Positions 21,331 to 33,640 of a stretch of 64,000 nucleotides of DNA are shown here, one piece after another. The notes beneath the pieces are model-generated. The model was not told where the DNA came from, did not search any database, and was given only the letters and a program-made list of their open reading frames with translations. Positions within the stretch are counted from its first letter, which is position 1. Every line of letters begins with the position of its first letter. This DNA comes from Aplidium turbinatum (Eukaryota; Chordata; Ascidiacea; Aplousobranchia; Polyclinidae): the NCBI GenBank assembly GCA_918807975.1, contig OU964923.1, forward strand, positions 2,976,001 through 3,040,000, given 5' to 3'. Both the position numbers and the translations under genes were made by a program.

Positions 21331-23876
21331 CATTGCTCCTAAGATTGCAACTAATGGCTTGTGATCGGTTTGGACAACAAACTTCAGTCCTATGACGTAA
21401 TCAGAAAACCTCTCACATGCCCAAGTGACACCTAGGGCCTCCCTTTCGATTTGAGCATAGTTCTGTTCTGTGGTACTCAAAGAACGCGAAGCAAAGCATA
21501 CAGGGCGCCAAACACCATTCTGTTGTTTCTGAAGCAAAACTGCCCCTATTCCAAATGAACTAGCATCTGCTGAAACAATTGTTTCTCTTGTTGGATCGTA
21601 AAAACACAATACTTTTGTGGAACAACATAACTGCTTCACTTTAACAAAGGACTTCTCTTGCTCCTCTTTCCAAGCCCACACAGAATTCTTGGTGAGTAAT
21701 TCTCTCAGCGGCTTTGCTGCTTCTGAAATTTCTGAAGAAAACTTCCCTAATTGATTGACCATACCGAGAAATCTTCGAACTTCACTTACGTTCTTTGGAG
21801 CACCCATATCGCGTATGGCTTTCACCTTGTCTGGATCGGCACGGATTCCTTCGCTGTCGATGACGTGACCTAGAAACTTTATCGACGTTTTACAAAACTC
21901 GCATTTTTCGTTTAATGTTAATCCACACTTTTGTAGTCTACTCATTGTTTTGCGCAGTCTGTCGTCATGTTCGTTCTTGTTGGTTCCAAAAACTAAAATA
22001 TCGTCCATTTCACAAACCACTCTCTCAATACCTCCAACGATTTGGGACATTCGTCGTTGGAAATACTCTGGGGCACTTGATATCCCGAATGGCAAACGAT
22101 TAAAGCAGAATCGTCCGAACGGTGTAATAAACGTTGTCAACAGTTTTAACTGCGTTAATAGTTTGAATTGCCAGAATCCCGATTTTGCATCTAACTTAGA
22201 AAAATATTTTGCACCTGCTAGTTGGCCTAAAACTTGATCTACATAGGGTAACGGGTGTTTTTCACGTTTCACACATTTGTTGAGTTGAGTGTAATCGACA
22301 CATATGCGTAGTTTGCCGTTTTTCTTTGGGACGACGACCATCCCTGAACATTTAATTCCTCTATGGCAGGTTTTCCGAGCAAGGCTCTGCTACCTGAATA
22401 TGTAACATAAATTTTTTGCCATGCCGCACGTTTTTTGTAGGATAGGTAGTAGTCGAAGTATCCGACAATGTTCAATGTTTGTCCATCGGGTCCTTCTAAC
22501 CTTTGGTCAGGTTTTATCAATTGAATCTTTTGGAAATCTTTAATTAAGGTTTTTGGTATAACTGTAACATCCGCTCCTGTATCTACTTTAAAATCAATGA
22601 CGTCATTGCTCCTAAGATTACAACTAATGGCTTGTGATCGGTTTGGACAACAAACTTCAGTCCTATGACGTAATCAGAAAACCTCTCACATGCCCAAGTG
22701 ACACCTAGGGCCTCCCTTTCGATTTGAGCATAGTTCTGTTCTGTGGTACTCAAAGAACGCGAAGCAAAGCATACAGGGCGCCAAACACCATTCTGTTGTT
22801 TCTGAAGCAAAACTGCCCCTATTCCAAATGAACTAGCATCTGCTGAAACAATTGTTTCTCTTGTTGGATCGTAAAAACACAATACTTTTGTGGAACAACA
22901 TAACTGCTTCACTTTAACAAAGGACTTCTCTTGCTCCTCTTTCCAAGCCCACACAGAATTCTTGGTGAGTAATTCTCTCAGCGGCTTTGCTGCTTCTGAA
23001 ATTTCTGAAGAAAACTTCCCTAATTGATTGACCATACCGAGAAATCTTCGAACTTCACTTACGTTCTTTGGAGCACCCATATCGCGTATGGCTTTCACCT
23101 TGTCTGGATCGGCACGGATTCCTTCGCTGTCGATGACGTGACCTAGAAACTTTATCGACGTTTTACAAAACTCGCATTTTTCGTTTAATGTTAATCCACA
23201 CTTTTGTAGTCTACTCATTGTTTTGCGCAGTCTGTCGTCATGTTCGTTCTTGTTGGTTCCAAAAACTAAAATATCGTCCATTTCACAAACCACTCTCTCA
23301 ATACCTCCAACGATTTGGGACATTCGTCGTTGGAAATACTCTGGGGCACTTGATATCCCGAATGGCAAACGATTAAAGCAGAATCGTCCGAACGGTGTAA
23401 TAAACGTTGTCAACAGTTTTAACTGCGTTGATAGTTTGAATTGCCAGAATCCCGATTTTGCATCTAACTTAGAAAAATATTTTGCACCTGCTAGTTGGCC
23501 TAAAACTTGATCTACATAGGGTAACGGGTGTTTTTCACGTTTTACACATTTGTTGAGTTGAGTGTAATCGACACATATGCGTAGTTTGCCGTTTTTCTTT
23601 GGGACGACAACCATCCCTGAACATTTAATTCCTCTATGGCAGGTTTTCCGAGCAAGGCTCTGCTACCTGAATATGTAACATAAATTTTTTGCCATGCCGC
23701 ACGTTTTTTGTAGGATAGGTAGTAGTCGAAGTATCCGACAATGTTCAATGTTTGTCCATCGGGTCCTTCTAACCTTTGGTCAGGTTTTATCAATTGAATC
23801 TTTTGGAAATCTTTAATTAAGGTTTTTGGTATAACTGTAACATCCGCTCCTGTATCTACTTTAAAATCAATGACGT
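21331..23876 (-). repeat. Tandem duplication of the RT/RNase H segment in Gypsy-1
   Basis: Two direct copies of 1273 bp (21331-22603 and 22604-23876) that differ at only a few bases. Each covers the end of the protease region, the RT with its M-D-D catalytic motif and the start of RNase H. The high identity shows that the duplication is recent compared with the element itself. It is part of the fossil element and was not assessed further. Confidence 0.85.
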
Positions 23877-25080
23877 CGTTGTAAATTTTAATAGGCACGG
23901 TCCAATTACTCGTTGAAGACTCATTTATTTCACCTAAGTAAGACGTTTTTACCTCTTCGTAACTAGTTACGACTTTATCAGCTGATATCGACGAGACTTC
24001 CTGGTATTTATTGCTGCGGCATTGTCTTGCAAAGTGGCCTATCTTTGAACATTTTAAAACAAGTATTGAATTCAGCTGGACATTTTTCGTTTTCGTAATG
24101 TTTATTTTTACCACATCGTTGGCAGCATTCTCGCTTCGGGAAGAACTTATTGCGACGTTTTCTCTCAACCCCGTCCACGTAGTCGAAATTTTTCTCCGCT
24201 CTACCTTGAAGTTCACCTTGTTGCTCTGCAATGCTTTTTGCGTGTCGTGCGTCGTCGATAACTTTTTGTAAAGTTAACTCTGGGTCCATTTGCAAGCGTT
24301 CGGACAGCGACTTATTTGTAATTCCTACGACGAGTCTGTCTCGCAGTAGCTGATCAGACATTGCGCCATACTGACACTTTTCTATCATGCCATACAGAGA
24401 AGTAACATAGTCATTAAAGCGCTCTCATGGCAGTTGATCTCGGCGGTTGAATACTGCTCTTTCGAAAATTACGTTATTGCGCAGTTTGAAATGGTTGTTG
24501 AAGCGTTCCTTGACTACGTCGTAGTTGATCGAATCGGCCTCTGATAACTTAAATGAAGAAAACACGTCCTCGCCTTTGCTTCCTAGCAAATAGACTAGAG
24601 AGTTGACTTGTACTTTTTCAGGTTTCGACGCTAATTGGATGCTTGCCTATATCGTTCGAATCTTTTAATCCACTGGCCCCACTCGTTATGTTGCCAGTTA
24701 AACGCATCTGGTAACATTATCTGATGCGACATTTTATCTCACTTCTGACACCATGTTGTGTTAGTCTCGAATTGCTTGATTGATTGATTGTTATGGTTTG
24801 TTTTATGTCGCTTTACAACATCTATGGTCTTTTAGCGACAGTCATTATTATAATAGCTATTTAGCACAGTTAGAGCACAACAGGGCATAATGAAGGGTGC
24901 AATACGACACAACACAACATAATACGATACAGTAGTTTAAACACATCATTAGTGGAAAAGAAATTCTTGTAGGAGGTTAGGCCCACGAAAGTCAGGTACT
25001 TCTTTGGAATTGCACGCTTGGTGTTACAAACTGAAACAAAATAAGGAAAGCCCAGCCAGCAAATCAATCGCCTTCCACAC

Positions 25081-28000
25081 TAGGGTGGCTCGTTTTTGAA
25101 CTCTTTTTTTTAATTCTCTCGGGGTAGTGAAGAAATGGTGCCAATGAGTGAGAAAACGCTCATGACAAAATTTGAGATTTGTAACAAATTGTCTTCAGCC
25201 TCCTCATGGGGCTCAAAAATCGAAAAACGGGGTCAAAAACGCAATTTTTCCAAAAAATTAAAAAAATATTTTGCAAAAATATTTTATGTTTGGGTAGATA
25301 CAATATTGTTTAGATATATCTAATTGACCTAAGAAAAAAAATTGGAGTCATTTGAACTATTCCTTCAGCTTCCTCACAGCTTCTGAAAAATTTCCATTTT
25401 GCTGAAAATTTCGAAAAATCATCCATTTAGAACAGACACTCCTTTGTACCAAGACAAACTACAAAATATTCAAAATCAAGGAAAGAAGCTATTTGATATT
25501 GCTGCCTGCAAATGTTAAGATTTTACATTTTGCACATGTTCTGCTTCTAAAAAAGTGCCCTGTAAGGAGCAGGACTTCTTGATTGACCAGCGATCAATAG
25601 AAAAATGATTATTTTTGGTATTGACCACCGAGAAACGATCAGAGTTAGAAAAATGAATCAGCGGAAAAACAAACGGAAACAGTGCCAAGCAGCACAGCCA
25701 AATCAATAAGTTGAACGCAGGATTGAACTGGCTTCATCATCGTCTGAATGTGACACAGACACATCGGTAACATGTGAAGATAGTGATGCATTAACTTGTG
25801 AAGAAGAGCTTGCTGACCATGAGAATATTTTCGGTAAAAGCAACCAAAAGAGAAATCGGAGTCTCTCATCTGTAGCTCCAGTGTGCGACAGAGCAGGCGT
25901 GTCTGACAGAACAGCAGCCTTTATTGCAAGCTCATTGTTGCTGGACATTGGGGTGATAAGTAAAAATGATGGCAGCTCTGTTATAGATCGACATAAAATT
26001 CGTCGAGAAAGAAAAAAAATGTCCGCAGAGAAGCACAAAGCTCTAGTGATGCAGATTTTGATTCCCCATTTGCCATTTATTATGATGGGTGCATTGATGA
26101 AACACTTATAAATGTAAAAAAGGCAGCAAGTTTTCAAAATCACTGGTTAAAGAAGAATATATACTTATGTTGCAAGAGCCTGAATCAAAGTTCATTGGCC
26201 ATGTCACTCCGGAATCTGGTTCTTCAAAAAATATTTTGAGAGCTTTTATAAAATTCTTTACTTCTAACACATCCAATTTACATTTAACATACTTGAGAGC
26301 AATTGGTTGCGACGGAACAAATGTCAATACAGGCACAAAAAATGGAGCTGTTGCACTGTTGGAAAGAGCGGTTGGCAGGCCATTACAGTGGTTAATTTGC
26401 CAACTTCATGGGAATGAATTGCCTTTAAGGTATTTAATTCAACAACTTGATGGGAAAACAAGTGGACCAGGTGGATTCATGGGAGAAATTGGCCAAGCAT
26501 TGCGAACAAGTTGCTGTTAACGTTAAATTTCGCGCAATTGTAACAGAAACTATAGAAGTGGTTTGTGATGACCTAAGCACTGACCAAAAGTATCTACAGT
26601 ATTTGAAATCCACCGAGCAGTATCAAAAACCACTGTGAATGATCCTGTATTTCAACGTAATCCTGGAACAACATGTCATTTACGCTGGCTGACGACAGCA
26701 AACAGGATTTTGCGTCTCTATGTGACAAAATCCAACCCATCTGGCATTTTAATTCTTCTGGTAGAATTTCTTATGAAAGTATATACACCAATGTGGTTCA
26801 AAATAAAATGCAATCCATCTGCTACACATGGTGCTAAGCACATGTACGAAACAATTAAGAGAACACGCTGCCTGCCAATACAAGTCAACCAAATCGTTCT
26901 TTTAGTGATGCAAAGAAATGGATATGTCTATCCAGAAAGTGTTTTGTTATCCATGGTTGCTGACGACAGTAAAATTATCCGGGAACTTGAATTGAGAAGA
27001 GTTTTGCGTGCCCCAAACTGACGGCAAAACGAAACAGCAGTGTGCGAGGTTTTGAAATTCCAATCATAAATTTTGACACCACGGCATTTCATGAATTAAT
27101 TCACTGACAAAACGTTGATCTCACACCACCACCTTTGCTGCAAGATGTAACAGATGACGCAGTGTGCAAAGCAATCAGTCAAGGAACTCCACTACCGGTG
27201 CCAAGTGAGCTCTTCAAAATTCCCTGCCACACACAAGCAGTGGAAAGACTGATAAAGTTGGTAACGGCAGCATCCAGCAAAGTTTGTGGTCAAGAAAACA
27301 GAGACGGTTTCATTAGAGCAACGTTACTGAGCCGAAAGTTAACGCCGAAATATGACAATAAAAAGCAATTTAACATTTGAACAGAAAATTTAGCACTACT
27401 GTGTTCAACATTGCTGTAGCCTAAGTTTTTGTTAATTTTTTTGAATGCCTTATGTGTTGTTTTTGAATTCGTTGATTGTGTTTTTGTTGAAAACCTTGAT
27501 TGTGTTGTTGATATAATTTCGCTGGTTTGAATCGGTTTCAGAAGCCTTGCTGTTTGCTATTGTAACCTTTAGTAACTGCTGTTGCTACTGTGTATTATCG
27601 TTCTTTAGGGCATTACCAAAGTCTTCATTTGAAACATCATGTGTTAATAAGTAAAAGTTACTTTTACCTTCAAACAGCAACAGAAACATGTATTGTTTAA
27701 ATTCTATCAATTTTTTATCAAAGCTTTCGTTGTGAGAACCACGGCTTCATCAGTGATGTAAATTCAAATAAAAGACGTCAGTTTTTCCTACCAAATTAAC
27801 CCAATTTCATTAAAAATAACGCAACAGCGCAGGGCAGGTCTATAAAGAGAAATGCAATGACGTTTTGTAGTTTTGTGGATATGTAGCCACACACAAAAAT
27901 GCGAATATTTTAGCAAAATGGAAATTTTTCAGCAAAATGGAAATTTTTCAGAAGCTGTGAGGAAGCTGAAGGAATAGTTCAAATGACTCCAATTTTTTTT

Positions 28001-28254
28001 CTTAGGTCAATTAGATATATCTAAACAATATTGTATCTACCCAAACTAAAAATATTTTTGCAAAATATTTTTTTAATTTTTTGGAAAAATTGCGTTTTTA
28101 ACCCCATTTTTCTGATTTTTGAGCTCCATGAGGAGGCTGAAGACAATTTGTTACAAATCTCAAATTTTGTCATAAGCGTTTTCTCACTCATTGGCACCAT
28201 TTCCCCACTACCCCGAGAGAATTAAAAAAAAAAGTTCAAAAACGACCCACCCTA
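25081..28254 (+). mobile_element. hAT-like DNA transposon with ~330-bp terminal inverted repeats
   Basis: A 3174-bp insertion in the 3' UTR of LINE-D with an exact 8-bp duplication ttccacac (25073-25080 and 28255-28262). The ends start TAGGGTGG, and the inverted arms (25081-25410 and 27922-28254) match closely. An 8-bp duplication and a YAGGG start fit hAT, while arms this long are unusual for that group. It encodes a broken transposase-like protein on the plus strand. Confidence 0.85.
25881..27380 (+). pseudogene. Transposase-like gene of the hAT-like element, broken
   Basis: Pieces in changing frames run in the order C-D-R-A-G-V-S-D-R-T-A-A, G-H-V-T-P-E-S-G-S-S-K-N, G-C-D-G-T-N-V-N-T-G, WLICQLHGNELPLRYL, H-L-R-W-L-T-T-A-N-R, Q-R-N-G-Y-V-Y-P-E and C-H-T-Q-A-V-E-R. 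I know this order from a multi-copy family of unnamed animal proteins. Its position inside an 8-bp-duplication element marks it as the transposase. Stops at about 26109, 26518 and 26636 make it dead. Confidence 0.7.
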
Positions 28255-28382
28255 TTCCACACCGACTCAATGTCCAAAGACGCTGAATCAATGTAAAAAG
28301 CGATCGATCTCTGGCTGGGAGCAGACACGACACGGGTGCACTACAGTATAACATGGATGATTACAGTGATTAAAACAATAAT

Positions 28383-29330
28383 TTAAATGAGCTTATTGCA
28401 GGAGTTTATAAAAGCCAGCAGATGTGTAGTAGTTGGACGATTTTCAGCAAAATTTTTCACCGATATGTTTATTCCATGCTTGCTCAGATTTTGTTCAAGA
28501 CACTTCCTTTGAGTTGCATATTTACTGCAATGAAATAGAAAATGATTCACAGTCTCAGGGGTCATACATGCGTCGCATAGTCCAGAAGTGTGGCATCCGA
28601 TCTTGAAGAGGTGTTGGTTTAAACGGCAGTGACCGGTGATGAGTCTAAAAACGGTTGGATGGTCAGGCACTTTGTTTGTTCCTGCACTTTTGGTGTCAGG
28701 ATATATAGATTTGTAGAGTTGGCCTGTGGTACTGTTTATATAATGATTATTCCATTTTTGCAGAGCTAGATCTTTGGTGAGGTTTTTGACTTCGCTTAGG
28801 CTGAGTTTTGTGTTTGCGGAGATGGGGGTAATGGCTGATGTTGGTATTGCTGGTATGGCTCCTGAAGCAAGTTTTGCTAAGAAATCAGCAGTTTCGTTTC
28901 CAGGAATGCCTACATGACTAGGAACCCATAAAAACTTTACTTTTGTTGTATTTGATATAATGCTGGAGTGAAGCAGAAGTATGTCATTGATTAAGCTGTG
29001 TTTTGTCCAAGTTGGATTTGAAATCGTCCGTAGTGCACTTAAGCAGTCGCTAATGATGACCGACTTACTTTGCTTGGTCTCTTTTATCCATATAAGTGCA
29101 GCCTTTATTGCAAACAGTTCGGCACTGAACACAGATGCGGATCTATTAATTGTGAAACAGCGTTTTTTTCCATGGCGGTTTACAAAAAAGGAAGATCCGG
29201 TTTTCGTGTTGGTCTTGGATCCGTCTGTATATATGTTGAGAAATTCTGAGTAATTTTTTGTGAGGTGCTCAGCGACTATTCCAGAGATGGCATTTGGATG
29301 GTCAAGCTGGGAGGTTTCAGTTACAAGGGT
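28383..29330 (-). pseudogene. LINE-D RNase H domain and C-terminus
   Basis: The frame reads Y-T-D-G-S-K (about 29225), then A-E-L-F-A-I-K-A-A-L-I-W, then I-I-S-D-C-L-S-A-L and V-P-S-H-V-G-I-P-G-N-E-T-A-D. These are the D, E, D and D signatures of a LINE RNase H. A C-terminal H-C-R-L-N-Q-H and C-D-A-C...H-F-L-F-H-C zinc motif follow. It lies downstream of ORF2 in another frame, so in the living element it would be the end of ORF2. Confidence 0.82.
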
Positions 29331-29334
29331 GTAG

Positions 29335-32106
29335 TCAGTTGTGGGTATATAGACTTCCCAGGGTGGGATAGATGGTTCTTGGATGAGGTTTACGATAATA
29401 TTCGTGTCTATTGTCTCGGTGAGGGAATGGTTGGTAGTTACTTGTGTTGATCAAATTTCTTGGCAAACTTTCCTCGAGGATGTCATGTGCTAGGTGGCGT
29501 AAAAATGTCAGAATGTGGGCTTTGTAGTTTAGACAAAGTTGCTCGTATCTAAGTGACAAGGGTAATTCATTGCAGTAGTGTTGTAGGTTTGAAATTGGGG
29601 TACTTTTCATTGCTCTGGAGCATATTCTTAGAGCTTCATTTTGTAATGTCAGAATTGGTTGGAGTGTGGTTTTGTTTGTGGCAAAATATGCTTCCATACC
29701 ATATTCAATAACCGATCGTATTATGGCTTTGTAGATGCAAAGCAGTGCTGCTTTTCCTGCTCCCCAGTTTGTGCCCTTCAGTACACGAAGAACATTTAGT
29801 CTTGATTTGGATTTTTCTGCAACATGTTTAGCATGGATGCTATACTTTCCATTTGACTGAAATGTGATTCCAAGGTATTTGTAGTCTTTTTTGATGGGGA
29901 TTAACGATTTTTTTATTTCGAGTGTACACGGATCATATTTACGTTTGTTTGTAAAGAGCACAACCGCTGATTTGTTTGCGGAGATCTTGAAGCCCCATTT
30001 ATCACACCAGTCTTTGGTTTTTGAAAAGTCAGATTTGATTATATTAGACAGAGTTGAGATGTCTTCACCTGTTTTCCAAAAACAGAAGTCATCTGCAAAA
30101 AGTGCTGTAGAAGAGGTAATTAAGTTTGGTAAATCGTTGATCGCTACGTTGAATAGTAATGGACTAATAACGCTGCCTTGAGGAATTCCGTTTTCTAGTT
30201 TTCTTGTGGTAGATAAAGCTTTGACAACCTTGACTTGAAAAGTACGATTTGACAGGAAAGATTTGATCCAAGATAGCATGGCTCCTTTAATCCCTAAGTC
30301 ATATAGTTTTAGGAGGACTGCGTCGTGATAGACCATATCATAAGCTTTCTCAAGGTCAAGAAATACTGTTTGTACTGATTCACCGCAAGCTAAGGATTTT
30401 TGGATGGTGTCGTGGAGTCTGATAATATGATCTGTCGTTCGACGTCTTTTTCTGAATCCAGACTGTTGTAGATGGAGTAGATTTTTTTGTTCTAGATACC
30501 ATCTGAGGCGATTAGTTACTATTTTCTCCATAGTTTTGCAAAGAGTGCTGGTTAAAGAAATTGGTCTGTAGGAGGAGGGTATACCCGTTGGTTTGTTTGG
30601 CTTATGAATTGGGATGATGATTGAATGTTTCCATTTGAGTGGCAGTGTACCTGTTGACCAGACGTAGTTAAAGAAGTCGAGGAGGATATTCAAACTGCAA
30701 GGGGGTAGATGACATAACATTTGATAATAAATGCCGTCCGCTCCTGCGGCAGTGTTTTTATTACCTTTTAGGACTGTCTTCAACTCGTTCATTTGCAGGG
30801 GTGAATTGTAAGATTTATTGTAGAAATGGGTTGCCAGTTTTGATTGTAGATTGTTCGAAATTGAAAGACTGGAATTTTCACGGAATGTTTTTGAATAGTT
30901 GGTTGAGCTGCTAACTGAGAGAAATTGATCTGCAAGGATGTTGGCTTTGTTGGTATCACTTTCTGCTTTAGTGGCAAGAGTGGGAATTCTTTTGGTTTCC
31001 TTTATGCCTGAAAATTTTTTAATAATTTTCCACACTTTGTCAAGCTTTGTTTTACTATCGAGGGAACAGCAGAAATTGTTCCAGCTTTCTTTTTTTGCTT
31101 GGATGATGGTTTTTCTGGCAATTGCTCGGAGGCGTTTAAAGGCTTGGATGTCTGTTGGGTGTCTGGTACGATGAAGACGTTGTAGTGCTATTTTTTTGTT
31201 CCTTACTGCTCGTTTACAATCGTCATTCCACCATGGAACGCCATTTAATTTGAATGGTTTGGTTTTAGGAATTGCTATAGACGCGCAGAGTTGGATAGTT
31301 TCGGAGAGGTTTTGGTTAAATGTATTTATATCATTTGATACAACAGAAGAATTTAGATTTTCTTGGCATAATTTGGAATACTTTGCCCAATCAGCTCTTT
31401 GGAATGCCCATGATGGTACAAACTCTGCATTATCTGGGGAAGAAACATTGACTGTAGTAGCGACTATGCAGTGGTCACTACCCAAAAATTCATTGGTGAC
31501 ATCGGTGATGCATTTGTGCCCAAGGGAAGTAGAAGCAATAGTGAGGTCTAGAGTGTTCCATCGGGTTTCCGGCTTATTTAAAGACATGTGGGTGGGAACA
31601 GTGGTGTTGAGGATTACTGCATCATGATTTTCAATTTGTTCAAGTAGAGCATACCCTCTATTATTATTGTTGTTGCACCCCCACATGACATGGTGGGCAT
31701 TGAAATCACCGCAAATTAATAATTTATTATGGTTATTGAAAATACAGTTTATTTGGTCACCTGCAAATGCGTTGGTGGGTGGGTTATATATACTGCATAC
31801 AGTTAGGTGTTCGATTTTAATTGCAATAATTTCCAGCCGTGGGTCTGCATCCGGGATGGGTAGCTCTGTAAAGGAGATATTTCTTTTAATGCAGATTCCG
31901 ACACCACCTCCTTTTCCCAAGTAAGCAGGTCTGTCTTTTCTGTAGAGATGATATCCAATACTATTAGGGGAGTATATAGGAGTTAGGTGTGTTTTTTGTA
32001 AGCAAATGATATCCGGTGGGGTTTGTGAGCTTGCTATTAGTTGATTCAATTCCGGGATTTTCCTATAAATTGACCGACAGTTCCACTGCCACACTGTGAG
32101 GAACAT
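29335..32106 (-). pseudogene. LINE-D ORF2: endonuclease and reverse transcriptase
   Basis: 923 codons without interruption. The APE-type endonuclease lies at residues 1-230 (W-N-C-R-S-I at the start, G-D-F-N-A-H-H near 135, then L-G-S-D-H-C). The RT is centred at 480-720: S-Y-R-P-I-S-L-T, Q-Q-S-G-F-R-K, F-L-D-L-E-K-A-Y-D, I-P-Q-G-S-V-I-S-P-L-L-F-N and catalytic A-L-F-A-D-D-F. One oddity is C-L-Q-K-T-H where C-L-Q-E-T-H is usual, a change at a catalytic glutamate. The frame ends near 29335, just before RNase H, so a frame change there cuts the protein. Confidence 0.85.
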
Positions 32107-33260
32107 TAAATTATTAGTGATTTTAACATGTCCGAGTTTGTTAGAAATCCCATTCTAGAACCTGCTGCATCGGCGATAATTTGAAAAATGTCAATTTCTT
32201 TATTTTGGCTTTGAGCGTACGTTGTCATGGTAATCACTTCTGCTAAAAAGGCAAGAAATAAGATTGGGTTATTTATAAAGTGGCCGCCCTCGTCTCCTAC
32301 ATTGGTTGGTTTAGAGGGTCCGGGTTTTTCCATTGTGACTGGAGTTATATTTATACCGTCATTAGTTTGGTTAGAGGATAGATTTTTATTCAATTGGTTT
32401 GTTTGAGTTGTGCTTGCTACAAGAGGAGGGAAGTCCAGATCATAACTTGGCATTTCTGTATTTACAGCTTTTTGCTGCTTGCAGGCTTCAGCGTATGTTA
32501 GGTTCTTAGTGGTTTACATTTTCTGAATGGCTTTTTCTTTCAAGTACTTGGGGCAGTTTTTAGAAATAGCGACGTGATTTCCACCACAATTTGAGCATTT
32601 TACTGCTATACTTGGGCATTCATCATGCCTGTGTTGTTCACCGCATCGGAGACATTTGGTTTTAGATCTGCACAATTTTGCTATGTGTCCAAATCGATTG
32701 CAGTTGTAACATCTTAAGGGTTTTGGAATGTATTGCGAGACTCTAAAACGTTGGTAACCTATTTTTATTGAGTCTGGTAGTGATTTTCTATTGAAGATTA
32801 ATAATACAGTGGTAGATGCAATTAGTTCAGACGAGTCAGAATTTCTTTTATTAAACCTTTTAACCGACCTTATGTTCGCATCCTTCAGCGCCGCAAGAAT
32901 ATCTCCATCCTCCATGCCGAGAGGAACATTATATATTACTCCACTTGCTCCAGGTGGTCTTTTGGCGTAGGCGGTGATCGGAATGTTGATGGTGTTTCCA
33001 TCCGTCAGTGTCTTGGTGTTGAGGATAACCTCTATCTGGCTTGGGTTTGCATTTATCTGAAGTCCTCCATCTTGTCTTGCTGAGCAGGATTTGTATTCGC
33101 CTATTAGATATTGCAGACATCGGTCGATCAGTATCGGCGAGTACATTTTTAATGTTTTTTTTTGCTCTCCCGGCTGGTTCAATTTCAATATGACTGTAGT
33201 AGTATTGTTGCCATTTTCGTCTGGGTTGTATTCCGTTTGGTACTCCTCTTCGGAATGCAT
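32106..33260 (-). pseudogene. LINE-D ORF1, gag-like nucleic-acid-binding protein
   Basis: It runs from ATG at 33260. An N-terminal region is followed by three CCHC-type knuckles near residues 180-235: C-Y-N-C-N-R-F-G-H-I-A-K-L-C, then C-L-R-C-G-E-Q-H-R-H-D-E-C, then C-S-N-C-G-G-N-H. A TAA at 32514-32516 splits the frame. After it T-T-K-N-L-T-Y-A-E-A continues to 32106. The last base of the final stop is the first base of the ORF2 ATG (TAATG), an arrangement known for stop-restart translation in LINEs. With the one stop the copy is presumably inactive. Confidence 0.8.
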
Positions 33261-33508
33261 TCGTTTTCTTTTTAGAGACGGCGTCTCCTTCTTGTATTCT
33301 GGGTCGTCTGTCTCCAGTTTGGTTGAGTTGATTTAAAACTGAAAGCTCAAATTTGTATTTCAGACTGCACCTTCCTTCTTGTTTTGCACCGCGCAAAACA
33401 CTTGCTTCTCTGGGCAACTCGCAACCAAAAAATCGGCTATGCTTACTAGAGGAAATCTCACAACCTTCCTCTAGCTTGAAAACTCTAGAATCTCGGTTAG
33501 TCTCGAAT

Positions 33509-33640
33509 GACCACAAAAACCTCAGTCATCGCTCACGTAGCAGTCCTTGCGTCGCCCAACGGCAGGCACGCGCACAGTGCTGCGTAATTACCATTGCGTG
33601 GCGTCTCAGGGCATTACATGTATTATGCCTTTACACTACA
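33509..33640 (-). repeat. Larger part of the 5' LTR of Gypsy-1
   Basis: The 5' LTR is split by the LINE at 24773-33495. The first 19 bases lie at 24754-24772 and the other 132 here. The 13-bp target copy gttagtctcgaat sits at both ends of the LINE. The LTR sum is 151 bp, equal to the 3' LTR. Confidence 0.82.

Larger units (their letters stand above)
24773..33495 (-). mobile_element. LINE-D: near full-length RNase H-bearing LINE (I group-like)
   Basis: Inserted in the Gypsy-1 LTR with a 13-bp duplication gttagtctcgaat (24760-24772 and 33496-33508). From its 5' end at 33495 it has ORF1 (gag-like, three zinc knuckles), ORF2 (endonuclease, RT) and an RNase H domain, the order of the I group. A hAT-like transposon interrupts the 3' UTR (25081-28254). 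The 3' end has the stem-like tail (ctgtcgctaaaagacc, then tgttgtaaagcgaca) and terminal (attg)n. Without the insertion it is about 5.5 kb, so it is close to full length. Confidence 0.87.
18288..33640 (-). mobile_element. Gypsy-1: Mag-like Ty3/Gypsy LTR element, broken, with nested insertions
   Basis: Inserted in LINE-C with a 5-bp duplication ccacg (18283-18287 and 33641-33645). The LTRs are 151 bp and begin TG and end CA. A primer-binding-like site (TGGTGTCAGAAGT on the minus strand) adjoins the 5' LTR at about 24740-24752, and a purine tract lies next to the 3' LTR. Parts, from 5' to 3' on the minus strand, are gag with zinc knuckles (about 23.9-24.7 kb), a D-T-G-A protease, RT and RNase H (about 21.0-23.9 kb), and integrase (about 18.8-19.8 kb). 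It is broken by several breaks, an internal duplication and two insertions. The LTRs differ at about 4 of 151 sites, so it is of moderate age. The clade call is by resemblance. Confidence 0.87.

Noticed and set aside
27720-27760. A hammerhead-like ctgatga...cgaaag motif on the minus strand
   Set aside because: The first stem II pair is missing (A opposite C), there is no partner for stem I and no cleavage triplet in place.
29891-31924. Plus-strand open frames opposite LINE-D ORF2
   Set aside because: Antisense shadows of a clear endonuclease-RT frame.
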